From Halopseudomonas bauzanensis (GTDB lineage: Bacteria > Pseudomonadota > Gammaproteobacteria > Pseudomonadales > Pseudomonadaceae), in contig NZ_FOUA01000001.1 in assembly GCF_900114735.1 (NCBI RefSeq), positions 1,190,278 to 1,254,277 of the forward strand: a stretch of DNA of 64,000 nucleotides, in the 5' to 3' direction. Each line of letters begins with the position of its first letter. Within the stretch, counting starts at the first letter, position 1. Shown one piece after another: positions 42,808-50,430 of the stretch. The translations under genes and the position numbers were made by a program. The notes below the pieces were generated by a model. It made no database searches and was not told the origin of the DNA. It was given only the letters and a program-made list of their open reading frames with translations.

Positions 42808-43023
42808 ATGACCCCGTTATTGCTTGGTATCTCCGGCTTAATCAACGCAGCAAAAATGCACCTCAATAACCCTTTGGCTGAAAACAGAGACTGGTCAGAC
42901 TACGAGACGCCGGCTTTTTCCCGCCGGAGCGGCGTCAGCCTGGAGCAATGGTACAAAGCGAAGTTCAACGATAACCCTCCGCAGCGGTACCGGCTGCGAG
43001 GATCACTGGATCAATTGATTTAA
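42808..43023 (+). CDS. Uncharacterised 71-aa protein behind the structured RNA
   Basis: Starts MTPLLLGISGLINAAKMHLN; the first 16 residues are hydrophobic, the rest polar (WSDYETPAFSRRSGVSLEQW, YRLRGSLDQLI). CAGGAGT stands 7 nt before the ATG. It is the only plus-strand gene in the island backbone shown, and a 230-base leader precedes it. I do not recognise the family; a membrane-associated or small regulatory island protein is possible. Confidence 0.55.
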   Translation: MTPLLLGISGLINAAKMHLNNPLAENRDWSDYETPAFSRRSGVSLEQWYKAKFNDNPPQRYRLRGSLDQLI

Positions 43024-43049
43024 CCCAACCTTCCCTCCTTGGTATTACC

Positions 43050-43082
43050 ACCCAGACGGAGCAAGACTGTTCCTGTCTGGGT
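43050..43082 (+). terminator. Stem-loop after the 71-aa ORF
   Basis: ACCCAGAC (43050-43057) pairs with GTCTGGGT (43075-43082). It lies 27 bases after the stop codon. Confidence 0.45.
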
Positions 43083-43132
43083 GTCCCTCACCGCATGAAT
43101 GGAGAGTTGCTGACCGCACCGGTCCCAACTTC

Positions 43133-43330
43133 CTATAGGCGCTTCATGAATATTTTCTTTATGTAGTCATAGCTCTCCAATGTGTCCTCGCCGGCGTCCT
43201 GACTCTCGTACCAGAAAGCGGCATCGAATTCTGCCCAGAAGTCTTCAAAGCTTTCGAATTCCCTGACGCTGCGCCCACCGAGAACATCATCAACTGCTTC
43301 TACCAGATATGAATTGCTAGCCTGGCTCAT
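43133..43330 (-). CDS. Small acidic hypothetical protein (65 aa)
   Basis: Reads MSQASNSYLVEAVDDVLGGR, then an acidic aromatic stretch (FEDFWAEFDAAFWYESQDAG) and a basic end (KKIFMKRL). AGGA lies 9 nt upstream of ATG 43330; an in-frame ATG five codons earlier is possible. I know no family; such small acidic proteins are common in ICE backbones. Confidence 0.45.
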   Translation of the reverse strand: MSQASNSYLVEAVDDVLGGRSVREFESFEDFWAEFDAAFWYESQDAGEDTLESYDYIKKIFMKRL

Positions 43331-43392
43331 GTCATCAGTCCTCATTTGACTGGTTTAATGAAACGTAAAACCACCACGGCTTTAGCTGACAA

Positions 43393-43431
43393 AAAGATGG
43401 CCACCGACTGGTGGCCATCTTTATTTTTTTT
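43393..43431. terminator. Strong bidirectional terminator
   Basis: AAAGATGGCCACC-gact-GGTGGCCATCTTT, a perfect 13-bp stem, with a T-rich tail TATTTTTTTT on the plus strand and an A-run on the left giving U's on the minus strand. It isolates the 65-aa gene and the DUF6927 gene. Confidence 0.75.
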
Positions 43432-43498
43432 GCTGCAGATATCCGATCAGAGACGAAGATCCTCGGATGCATCAATAGAGAATATTCGCCGCTTTCAG

Positions 43499-44170
43499 CT
43501 AATAATCGGAAGGCAACAACAAGGTTGTTACGCTGCGGTCTCCTTCAGTGATGACCCATAGCTTGGGCGACCCCTCTACCGGAATCACATAACTGGAGAA
43601 CAACTGACCGTGCTCATCTAACGCCAACAGGTTTACTGCCTTGTCCTCGTCACAAAGATCTCCCCAATCCCCAGCCAGGTGCCGCTGCAGGTACGGGTAC
43701 GGATTAACCAGACCTCGACGCACGAGTTCATATACAGCGCGCGTCATGACCACCTTCCCAGTGGGAATTAAAGCTGCATCACGCTCTTGCACTGAATGCG
43801 CAGGGGCACGCTGGCGATGGATCTCACGCAGCTTAGCGCGCCACTCAGGGTTATTGCCGTCTGGAGTAATATCGAGAAAATGCAGCGGGCATCCGTAGTA
43901 GAACGGCCCCATCTCTTCCGGTATAGACTTGTGCCCCCAGAGGCCATCCGCACACGCAAGCAGCTCGCAGACTATGAAGGTGTAGTCGTCGCCGACGGCG
44001 TTGTCATTCACCACCCCGGCAATCTTCAGCTTCAGTCTCACCACCATCCACAGCTCGTTGCCCACCAAAGCATGCTGCAACACCTTACGGTTACGAATAT
44101 AGTTTCTGTCAGGAGCTAGCAGCTTTTGAATCAAATCCATTCTATTGCGATATGAAAATAACCATCCCAT
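43499..44170 (-). CDS. ICE-associated protein with DUF6927-like N-terminus
   Basis: A 223-residue protein. The N-terminus MGWLFSYRNRMDLIQKLLAP with MGPFYYGCPLHFLDITP resembles DUF6927 domains of plasmids and ICEs; the C-terminal HLAGDWGDLCDEDKAVNLLA and KLWVITEGDRSVTTLLLP is a separately widespread motif, so this looks like two such domains on one chain. Function unknown. ATG 44170 has AGGA upstream; the in-frame ATG five codons earlier is less well placed. Confidence 0.68.
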   Translation of the reverse strand: MGWLFSYRNRMDLIQKLLAPDRNYIRNRKVLQHALVGNELWMVVRLKLKIAGVVNDNAVGDDYTFIVCELLACADGLWGHKSIPEEMGPFYYGCPLHFLDITPDGNNPEWRAKLREIHRQRAPAHSVQERDAALIPTGKVVMTRAVYELVRRGLVNPYPYLQRHLAGDWGDLCDEDKAVNLLALDEHGQLFSSYVIPVEGSPKLWVITEGDRSVTTLLLPSDY

Positions 44171-44328
44171 GAAATGAATCCTCATGAAGTGGCCGGAGTC
44201 CCTTACCGGGAACCCCGGCAGGGTGTAGATATAAATGCCCTACGACGCCATGGCGCTGTAGTCAGACCTATGCTTAAAACGGATCAGATGACGATCCGTT
44301 GACTGTGGATCCATGTAACAACCCTTGG

Positions 44329-44817
44329 TCATATCAGTCCTTGCTCAGCAAACGAAGCAGTTTCAGTGCCGGCAACGATGATGTGATCCAGAACGCGGAT
44401 ATCTACAGATCCCATAGCCTGAACCAAACGATGAGTCAGCCGTTTATCAGCTTCACTGGGAGAAGGCGAGCCACTGGGGTGATTGTGGGAAAAGATCACT
44501 GCGGCGGCGTTAACACGCAACGCTTCCTTGACCACCTCCCTTGGATACACAGCAGCCTGATCAATCGTGCCCCTGAATAGCTCGGTACAAGCAATCAAGC
44601 GATGCTGGTTATCGAGAAATAGTGCAACGAATACTTCGTGTTCATAGTTAACCATCTGGACCCAAAGATATTCTTTGACAGCACTTGGGGCGGTGAAGGC
44701 TGTTCCGCGGCGGAACTTTTGCTGCATGGCATCCCGAGCAGCTTCGAACACCTGATCCATGGTTGCCGGGGCGTAATGTCCCTGCGGATTTTCCACCAAC
44801 AATTGTTTTGAAAGCAT
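44329..44817 (-). CDS. RadC/JAB-domain protein (JAMM motif)
   Basis: A 162-residue MPN-type protein. The JAMM metal site FSHNHPSGSPSPSEAD is complete, with the upstream glutamate in LIACTELFRG and the C-terminal LDHIIVAG typical of the RadC family. ICE and plasmid copies are short like this one and lack the HhH part of chromosomal RadC; a role in DNA processing or anti-defence has been suggested for relatives, not proved. GGAG stands 8 nt before the ATG. Confidence 0.85.
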   Translation of the reverse strand: MLSKQLLVENPQGHYAPATMDQVFEAARDAMQQKFRRGTAFTAPSAVKEYLWVQMVNYEHEVFVALFLDNQHRLIACTELFRGTIDQAAVYPREVVKEALRVNAAAVIFSHNHPSGSPSPSEADKRLTHRLVQAMGSVDIRVLDHIIVAGTETASFAEQGLI

Positions 44818-44931
44818 GTCGATTCTCCGAACAGAAATAAGGGGAGAATCATCACGCCCGCCGGGAGTGAGATTGCTCCCCGATGGGTTTGAGTGTATTG
44901 AATATGAAAGGGCGGTTGCTCTGCCCTGAAA

Positions 44932-45369
44932 TCAGGCTACCTCTTGCTCCTGTTCAGGCATGGCAGTGACCGCTTTGGCCTGGTAGACCATCTTGCCGTT
45001 TATCTTGATCCAGCCGATATACAGCAGTCGACCTTTCAGTGAAACACCGGCCTGACCCTGCTTGGGGCCATTCTGGTAGGTAAAAACATCCGGCCAGATG
45101 TCACCAATCCGGAAGCCAACCAGAACCTTCATTTCAGCATCTACCGCTTGTTGGCAACGACGAATCTGCTTTTCAGCCTCTTCGCCGACAACATTGCAAT
45201 CAACGTAGGTGTACTCGACAGCATCAGTCGCCCCCTTCAGAGCGGCGACGGTCACAGCCATGAAAGGTTTTCCCTTGCGCGGAGTCACCTCCCGCAGGCG
45301 ATTGAGGTAACCGATACCAGTGGTGTGAAGGTCAAAGTATTTGGTTTCTGAGGTTTGAGTAGCGCTCAT
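44932..45369 (-). CDS. DUF3577 protein (STY4534-family ICE protein)
   Basis: A 145-residue ICE backbone protein. The N-terminus SETKYFDLHTTGIGYLNRLR and SLKGRLLYIGWIKINGKM place it in DUF3577, the family named for STY4534 of SPI-7 and often labelled an ICE replication protein. It probably binds single-stranded DNA or aids replication of the excised element (inference). GGAG lies 8 nt before the ATG. Its 5' leader holds the second structured RNA. Confidence 0.85.
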   Translation of the reverse strand: MSATQTSETKYFDLHTTGIGYLNRLREVTPRKGKPFMAVTVAALKGATDAVEYTYVDCNVVGEEAEKQIRRCQQAVDAEMKVLVGFRIGDIWPDVFTYQNGPKQGQAGVSLKGRLLYIGWIKINGKMVYQAKAVTAMPEQEQEVA

Positions 45370-45491
45370 GGCAATTCTCCGATTTCTGAACGTGCTGAAA
45401 AGCGGAGACAGCTTTTCCCTTGCAGGGAAAGCATTCCCCGCAAGGTGGGTACCGCGGATTTGAGGTCAAGCGATAAAGCGTGATGAGACGA

Positions 45492-45593
45492 GCATTCAGC
45501 ACCGGGTGCTGGCGGCTTTTCGGAATGCGCAGCCGCTCAAAGGAGGCGCTTCTCAGCGCTAAGGGCTCCACGATTACCGGGCGTGGACGACGG
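45492..45593 (-). ncRNA. Candidate structured RNA, copy 2 (leader of the DUF3577 gene)
   Basis: Homologue of 42581-42686 in the opposite orientation. Read on the minus strand: hairpin TCCACG / CGTGGA, a GCGC / GCGC hairpin, pseudoknot stems GCGGCT / AGCCGC and GCATTC / GAATGC, and an inner hairpin CAGCAC-ccg-GTGCTG. It ends about 123 bases before the DUF3577 start. Both copies stand right behind a TTGACA-N17 promoter. It may be a cis-regulator of the gene or a processed small RNA. Confidence 0.6.
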
Positions 45594-45851
45594 AATACAT
45601 GAGTGATGATTGTCGAACAGCCAGAGGTTGTCAAGGTCGTGGCAGTCACACTGCGCTGGAAATGCTTTGCCTTCATTAGGCTCGAATGCGAAAGAAAACC
45701 GCTAGCTTTTGATAAAACGGCTGTTTTGGCCAAGAGGCAAAGATTGTATACCTGTCTAACATCAAGGCAGACGCGAACCCAGTGTTTGAAAGCCCCGTAA
45801 ACCGATAGCGTCTTCTGCTTTATCTAGGTAAACGATGACACTGGCTCGCTG
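45594..45851. other. Island backbone/cargo junction without a gene
   Basis: Apart from the promoter at 45606-45634, no supported gene. Composition changes from the GC-rich ICE backbone to the AT-richer cargo here, so an old insertion boundary may lie in it; no transposon ends were seen. Confidence 0.35.
45606..45634 (-). promoter_or_regulatory. Sigma-70 promoter of structured RNA copy 2
   Basis: On the minus strand: TTGACA (45634-45629), 17-bp spacer, AATCAT (45611-45606). Predicted start is near 45599, about six bases before the conserved element. Confidence 0.6.
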
Positions 45852-46670
45852 TCAACTCAGAACCACAATATGCGTGCTCATGTCGAAAACCAAAACTCCT
45901 CCTTCCGCAAACCCCTGCACGGCCGCAAGCGTATCGCTAGTCACCTTCTCTATGAGGGCAAGACGGCTTGTAGCATCCATGTTTGCAAATGATGGAATCG
46001 AAGTAGCAGCCCCTAATATTGAAATTTGTACAAATTTTTCAGGTTCAGGAATTCGGACAGGTAAAGTTATAGCGGCGACCTGCACATCTTTGAATTGGGT
46101 GCTGAATAATTGATGCAGCGTTTCTTCATTACCCAAAGAAAACGCGATATCCAAATCAGCAACTGGCACATCAAGATGCTTTGAAATTGAAGAAAACAGG
46201 ATTTGGAATAAGGGCTGCTGGTTTAACGACTGCCATACGCTGACAACTACTTTACCACCGGAACGCAGTACCCGTCGCATTTCGAGCACAGCTGCAGGCT
46301 GGTCTGGGAAAAACTGAAACCCTTGTTGGCAGAAAATAATATCGAATTCGTTATCCGGAAGGTCGAGCTGCGTGGCATCCCCTGAGTGCCAGATGATGGC
46401 GGCCCCGTCCGGAATCTGTTGTTTGCTGCCGACCTTCAACATGTCTGGATTTATATCGACCGCAACAACGCGACCATCCTCCCCGGCCAGCGGCGCAACC
46501 TGCCTTGCCACACTACCCGTACCGCATGCCAGATCCAGAACATGGTCACCTGGCTGGGGGGAAACCAGGTCAAGCAGCACGCGTGCCCACGGATCTGCAA
46601 TATTCCGGCTGAGATAGCGTTCGTATACCTCTGCGGGCCCCAGGTTTGGTTGAAATTGTCTATCCATCAT
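45852..46670 (-). CDS. Class I SAM-dependent methyltransferase
   Basis: A 272-residue methyltransferase. Motif I is VLDLACGTGSVARQVA (about residues 44-59), followed by the acidic VVAVDINPDML and the motif DIIFCQQGFQFFPD. The family is of UbiE/ArsM-like general type; no cysteines typical of ArsM are arranged in the usual way, so the substrate (small molecule or lipid) is unknown. GAGGAG stands 5-6 nt before the first of two ATGs. It is the first cargo gene next to the ICE backbone and markedly AT-richer than it. Confidence 0.78.
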   Translation of the reverse strand: MMDRQFQPNLGPAEVYERYLSRNIADPWARVLLDLVSPQPGDHVLDLACGTGSVARQVAPLAGEDGRVVAVDINPDMLKVGSKQQIPDGAAIIWHSGDATQLDLPDNEFDIIFCQQGFQFFPDQPAAVLEMRRVLRSGGKVVVSVWQSLNQQPLFQILFSSISKHLDVPVADLDIAFSLGNEETLHQLFSTQFKDVQVAAITLPVRIPEPEKFVQISILGAATSIPSFANMDATSRLALIEKVTSDTLAAVQGFAEGGVLVFDMSTHIVVLS

Positions 46671-46693
46671 CTGACTCCTCTACTGAATATTCG

Positions 46694-46725
46694 GCCCGGC
46701 CTTCAGGTTGGACTGAAGGCCGGGC
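46694..46725. terminator. Strong hairpin after the propeller gene
   Basis: GCCCGGCCTTCAG / CTGAAGGCCGGGC, perfect 13-bp stem with a 6-base loop, between the propeller and methyltransferase genes. Confidence 0.6.
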
Positions 46726-46758
46726 TGCTTTAGCTTTATCGAAGCTGGTAGGAGATAA

Positions 46759-47793
46759 CTAACGAACGCTGCGATAGGTGATGCCATTCGGATTTGGGCC
46801 AACCAAAAACGTGGCGATTACCTTTTCTTTCCTTACATCAATGGCGCTTACCGTATTATCCACGTTATTGGTGACGAACATAAAATCTCCGTCATCACTG
46901 GCCACCAGACCGTGCGCCCCTTTCCCCGTTACTATCGTACTCACAACTGTCCTGTTGTTTGTATCAATTACAGTAACACTATCATCTGGGTCGGCCGCAT
47001 CGCCCTGGTTCGCGACATACATTTTAGCGTCTGATGCGGCGAATAGCTGGATAGGGTTGCGTCCTACGCTAACACGATCGACCACTTTTCTCGTCTCGGC
47101 ATCTATGATCGCCACCTTATTTTCATCCCGCAATGACACATAAACGTATTTACCATCCGGCGTGTATGCTACTTGAACGGGAGCTTGGCCCACATGGATT
47201 CGTGCCGCTTCCTTGAGATTTTCTGTATCTATAACTGACACGCTATTATCAGTGACGTTAGCGATATAAAGCTCATCACCATCCGGGCTCAGGCGTAAGC
47301 CATGGGGGTAACTTCCAGTCTCAACTTCTGCAACAACGGTTTTCCTCTGCGTATCAACGACCGTCAAAATATCATTATCCGCATTTGTGATGTAGGCATA
47401 GCGCCCGTCCTGACTGGTTACGACGTGGGCAGGATGACTGCCTGAAGGAAGAGCCTCCAGTACATTTTCCGGCTGCTCAGGATCCATCAGCAGTAACCCC
47501 TTTGCACCACCTTCCGCTTGGCCATGGCCACCATGACCGCCTTGCTCTTTCGATCCCGATTTCGGGCTACCTACAGCGAGTAATATCTGCCCATCAGGGG
47601 ATATCTGAACATTATGAGGCACGATGGAAATAGCTGTAGTGCTCACAGCCCCTGTTCGCAGCTCAATTGCACTGATTGAGCCGTCACCCTCATTGGCACT
47701 ATAGACAACGGCATTGGGCATGGATGCCGCATGACCCGTACCGATGGAGAGGGCTAATGAAACCGCTACGAGGGTAGGACGAAGCTTAAGCAT
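46759..47793 (-). CDS. Periplasmic YVTN-type beta-propeller protein
   Basis: A 344-residue exported protein. Signal peptide MLKLRPTLVAVSLALSIGTG then HAA; the rest is about seven YVTN/YncE-like blades (repeats such as YIANVTDNSVSVIDTENL and YVSLRDENKVAIIDAETR). A Gly/His-rich insert (KEQGGHGGHGQAEGGA, about residues 83-98) could bind copper. Such propellers often accompany copper or methanobactin-type systems as periplasmic scaffolds; the role here is not known. It is divergent from the DUF2933-dsbD unit across a cop-type box. Confidence 0.78.
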   Translation of the reverse strand: MLKLRPTLVAVSLALSIGTGHAASMPNAVVYSANEGDGSISAIELRTGAVSTTAISIVPHNVQISPDGQILLAVGSPKSGSKEQGGHGGHGQAEGGAKGLLLMDPEQPENVLEALPSGSHPAHVVTSQDGRYAYITNADNDILTVVDTQRKTVVAEVETGSYPHGLRLSPDGDELYIANVTDNSVSVIDTENLKEAARIHVGQAPVQVAYTPDGKYVYVSLRDENKVAIIDAETRKVVDRVSVGRNPIQLFAASDAKMYVANQGDAADPDDSVTVIDTNNRTVVSTIVTGKGAHGLVASDDGDFMFVTNNVDNTVSAIDVRKEKVIATFLVGPNPNGITYRSVR

Positions 47794-47932
47794 AGTATAA
47801 ATCTCCAGGACAAAATGGGATTAGGTATGTTCTATGCAAACAATAGTTGGCAATTTCTGTCTGGAGGATGACTTCTTAATTACCGTTCTGTCATATAGCC
47901 GCGGCGTAGTGAGGTAGCAGAAGCCGCCCTGG

Positions 47933-47948
47933 GTTACAAAGTTGTAAT
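47933..47948. promoter_or_regulatory. CopR/CusR-type box 1
   Basis: GTTAC-aaagtt-GTAAT in the divergent region between the propeller and DUF2933 genes. It is one base off the ATTAC-N6-GTAAT form shared by the other boxes. Confidence 0.55.
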
Positions 47949-48030
47949 AGAAGGGCAATCATCCTGACAGGCGCTACAGGATAAAGTTGACACTGCCACG
48001 CCATGCCAGCCCCCTGTCAGGAGAGAAAAT

Positions 48031-48267
48031 ATGAAATGCGATATTAAAACGATGTTGAAGGCTGGTATTTGGCTAGCAGCCCTTGTTACTGGTGCCTATT
48101 TGGTATTTCCTGGCGCCCGCGAATGGCTTATAGGAATGAGTCCTTTCCTACTCTTACTTCTGTGCCCATTGATGATTATTTTCATAATAATGGGCATACG
48201 ATCGTGCCATGCGGACACACACAACAAGGATGAAAAGCGAAGCGCTAGCGGTGATAAAACATTTTGA
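48031..48267 (+). CDS. DUF2933-type small membrane protein
   Basis: A 78-residue protein with two membrane helices (GIWLAALVTGAYLVFPGA and MSPFLLLLLCPLMIIFIIMG) joined by a short loop and a charged His/Cys tail (RSCHADTHNKDEKR). The pattern fits the DUF2933 proteins found in metal-resistance loci; function unknown. CAGGAGAG stands 6-7 nt before the ATG. Confidence 0.68.
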   Translation: MKCDIKTMLKAGIWLAALVTGAYLVFPGAREWLIGMSPFLLLLLCPLMIIFIIMGIRSCHADTHNKDEKRSASGDKTF

Positions 48268-48348
48268 AGAATAACGAGCCAACTCAATTACAGAGCTGAT
48301 TTAACGCCGCTCATCACGCTAGCAGGTTTTTATTGTCGAGTTTGTGAA

Positions 48349-50271
48349 GTGAAACTTACACGCATTATTTTATCGTTCCTGGCACTGATGCTGGTGTCCA
48401 TACCCAGCATCAGCTCAGCGCAAGAACGCAGCTCCCCGCTTACCTTTTCTGACACTACATCGTCATATTCTATTTCAGGCAACAGCGGCTTTTTCGGTTC
48501 GATTCAAGGCTGGCTTGGCGGCGCTGATGCTGCCCCTGCCCTGCTGCCACCAGACGAGGCCTTTAAGGTATCTTTGACTGCCAGCAGTCCTGACTCGTTG
48601 ATAGCCACGTTAATCGCAGCAGACGGCTACTATCTGTATCGCGATAAGCTGGCGTTCAGTGTTCAGTCTGCCGATGCTGTCATTGATCATGTCGAGCTTC
48701 CACCGAGTGAGCTGATAGATGACCCTCTTTTCGGTCGTGTGCCGGTTTACTTTGGCGCCATACAGGTGCCTATCACGCTCGGCATTCCTCCTGGGTCGAA
48801 TCCCGATATGCTGACCCTGGATATCGCCTACCAGGGATGTAACGATCCGGTAGGCGTGTGCTATCCGCCTGAGCAAAAATCCTTGTCTGTTTCACTCGAT
48901 GTGCCAACTCAAGCACATCTTGAAGCCGGCAGGAATAACAGTACTCCAAAGTCCACAAGCGCTGGAACATCAGAAAGCTCGCTTGTCCGAGAGTTGTTCG
49001 GTCAAGGTAACACCTGGGCATTGATCGCTGCGTTTTTCGGGTTTGGCTTAATTCTAGCGTTTACACCCTGCATGCTTCCGATGATTCCGATACTTTCGGG
49101 ACTGATAGCAGGGCACAGCCCTGCGTTAAGTCGTAGGCATGCCTTTGGTTTGTCGCTGGTTTATGTTCTGGCGATGGCATTGACGTACGCTCTGGCCGGG
49201 GTCGCTGCTGGTCTGGCCGGAACGATGCTGACGGCGTACCTGCAGAACCCGTGGGTACTGGGTAGTTTTGCAGGTGTTTTTGTACTTCTTGCTTTCTCCA
49301 TGTTCGGCTTTTACCAGCTTCAGATGCCATCTTTCATTCAGGGCAAGCTCTTCGGAGTCGCGAACCGTACAAAAGGCGGCAAGACGATCAGCGTGGGCCT
49401 GATGGGAGCATTATCAGCGATCATTGTGGGCCCCTGCGTCGCTGCCCCGCTGGCTGGTGCCTTGTTGTATATAGGCCAGACAGGCGATGTGGCTCTGGGC
49501 GGGGTGGCGCTTTTCTCCATGGCCATAGGCATGGGGATCCCCTTGTTGGTCTTTGGTACTACAGCAGGTGCGTTGCTACCAAAAGCCGGGCCGTGGATGT
49601 TATCGGTCCAGCGTTTTTTTGGCGTAACTCTGCTCGCCGTTGCTATTTATATGATCTCTCCGATCATACCTTCGGTGATTCACATGGGACTATGGGCTGC
49701 TCTGCTCATCGTCTGCGCAATGTATTTGAAAGCACTGGACCCCCTTCCTGACAACGCCTCTGGTTTTAGACGCTTCGGTAAGGGGTTTGGCGTCATAGCC
49801 TTGGTTTACGGCCTGGCCTTGTTAATTGGTGTTCTCTCAGGTGGTCGTGACGTCCTGCAACCGCTGGATGGCTTTGGAGGCAAATACGCCTCCGAGCCGA
49901 CTTCCTCGAACGAGCTGCAATTTGAAAAAGTGGCCAGTCTCGCTGAGCTTGACTCGCTAATCCAAGGGGCTGAGGGGCGTTACGTCATGCTCGATTTCTG
50001 GGCAGACTGGTGTGTCTCCTGCCATGAAATGGAGCGATTTACTTTCGCCGATGAGCGGGTCAAAACACGTCTCAAGGATGTGGTGCTACTGAAAGCTGAT
50101 GTGACCGCCAATAATTCGGAGGATCAGGCGTTACTACGACGCTTCGGGTTGTTTGGGCCGCCTGGCATCATCTTCTTTGATCAGGAAGGCTTAGAAATCG
50201 ACTTTCAGGTGATTGGATTTCAATCTGCTAAAAAATTCATTCGTTCGCTCGACAGCGCTATCCCTCTCTGA
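48349..50271 (+). CDS. dsbD: Thiol:disulfide interchange protein DsbD
   Basis: A 640-residue three-part protein: signal peptide, N-terminal periplasmic domain with the cysteine pair in YQGCNDPVGVCYPP (near residue 168), about eight membrane helices containing the CMLPMIP and GPCVAAP cysteine sites, and a C-terminal thioredoxin domain with DFWADWCVSCHEME. It carries electrons from cytosolic thioredoxin to the periplasm. In this island it may keep copper-protein cysteines reduced (inference). GTG 48349 is used; no ATG fits. Confidence 0.88.
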   Translation: MKLTRIILSFLALMLVSIPSISSAQERSSPLTFSDTTSSYSISGNSGFFGSIQGWLGGADAAPALLPPDEAFKVSLTASSPDSLIATLIAADGYYLYRDKLAFSVQSADAVIDHVELPPSELIDDPLFGRVPVYFGAIQVPITLGIPPGSNPDMLTLDIAYQGCNDPVGVCYPPEQKSLSVSLDVPTQAHLEAGRNNSTPKSTSAGTSESSLVRELFGQGNTWALIAAFFGFGLILAFTPCMLPMIPILSGLIAGHSPALSRRHAFGLSLVYVLAMALTYALAGVAAGLAGTMLTAYLQNPWVLGSFAGVFVLLAFSMFGFYQLQMPSFIQGKLFGVANRTKGGKTISVGLMGALSAIIVGPCVAAPLAGALLYIGQTGDVALGGVALFSMAIGMGIPLLVFGTTAGALLPKAGPWMLSVQRFFGVTLLAVAIYMISPIIPSVIHMGLWAALLIVCAMYLKALDPLPDNASGFRRFGKGFGVIALVYGLALLIGVLSGGRDVLQPLDGFGGKYASEPTSSNELQFEKVASLAELDSLIQGAEGRYVMLDFWADWCVSCHEMERFTFADERVKTRLKDVVLLKADVTANNSEDQALLRRFGLFGPPGIIFFDQEGLEIDFQVIGFQSAKKFIRSLDSAIPL

Positions 50272-50297
50272 GTGCGCCGCGTACTCCTGACGCTTGG

Positions 50298-50313
50298 ATT
50301 ACAAAAAAGTAAT
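50298..50313 (+). promoter_or_regulatory. CopR/CusR-type box 2, upstream of copA
   Basis: ATTAC-aaaaaa-GTAAT, about 118 bases before the copA start. Two further palindromes, GTCAC-tcgt-GTGAC (50320-50333) and TTGACT-ag-AGTCAA (50342-50355), follow. Confidence 0.6.
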
Positions 50314-50430
50314 GCAGGCGTCACTCGTGTGACAGCTCGATTTGACTAGAGTCAAGTAACCGCTGCCGATGGTCCAGTCCCAGCGTATCTCATTGAGTCA
50401 TCGAACTACCTGATAAAGGATTCTCATTGC

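Noticed and set aside
45332-45733. 133-aa minus-strand frame upstream of the DUF3577 gene
   Set aside because: It overlaps the DUF3577 start and the promoter and structured RNA; its composition is not protein-like.
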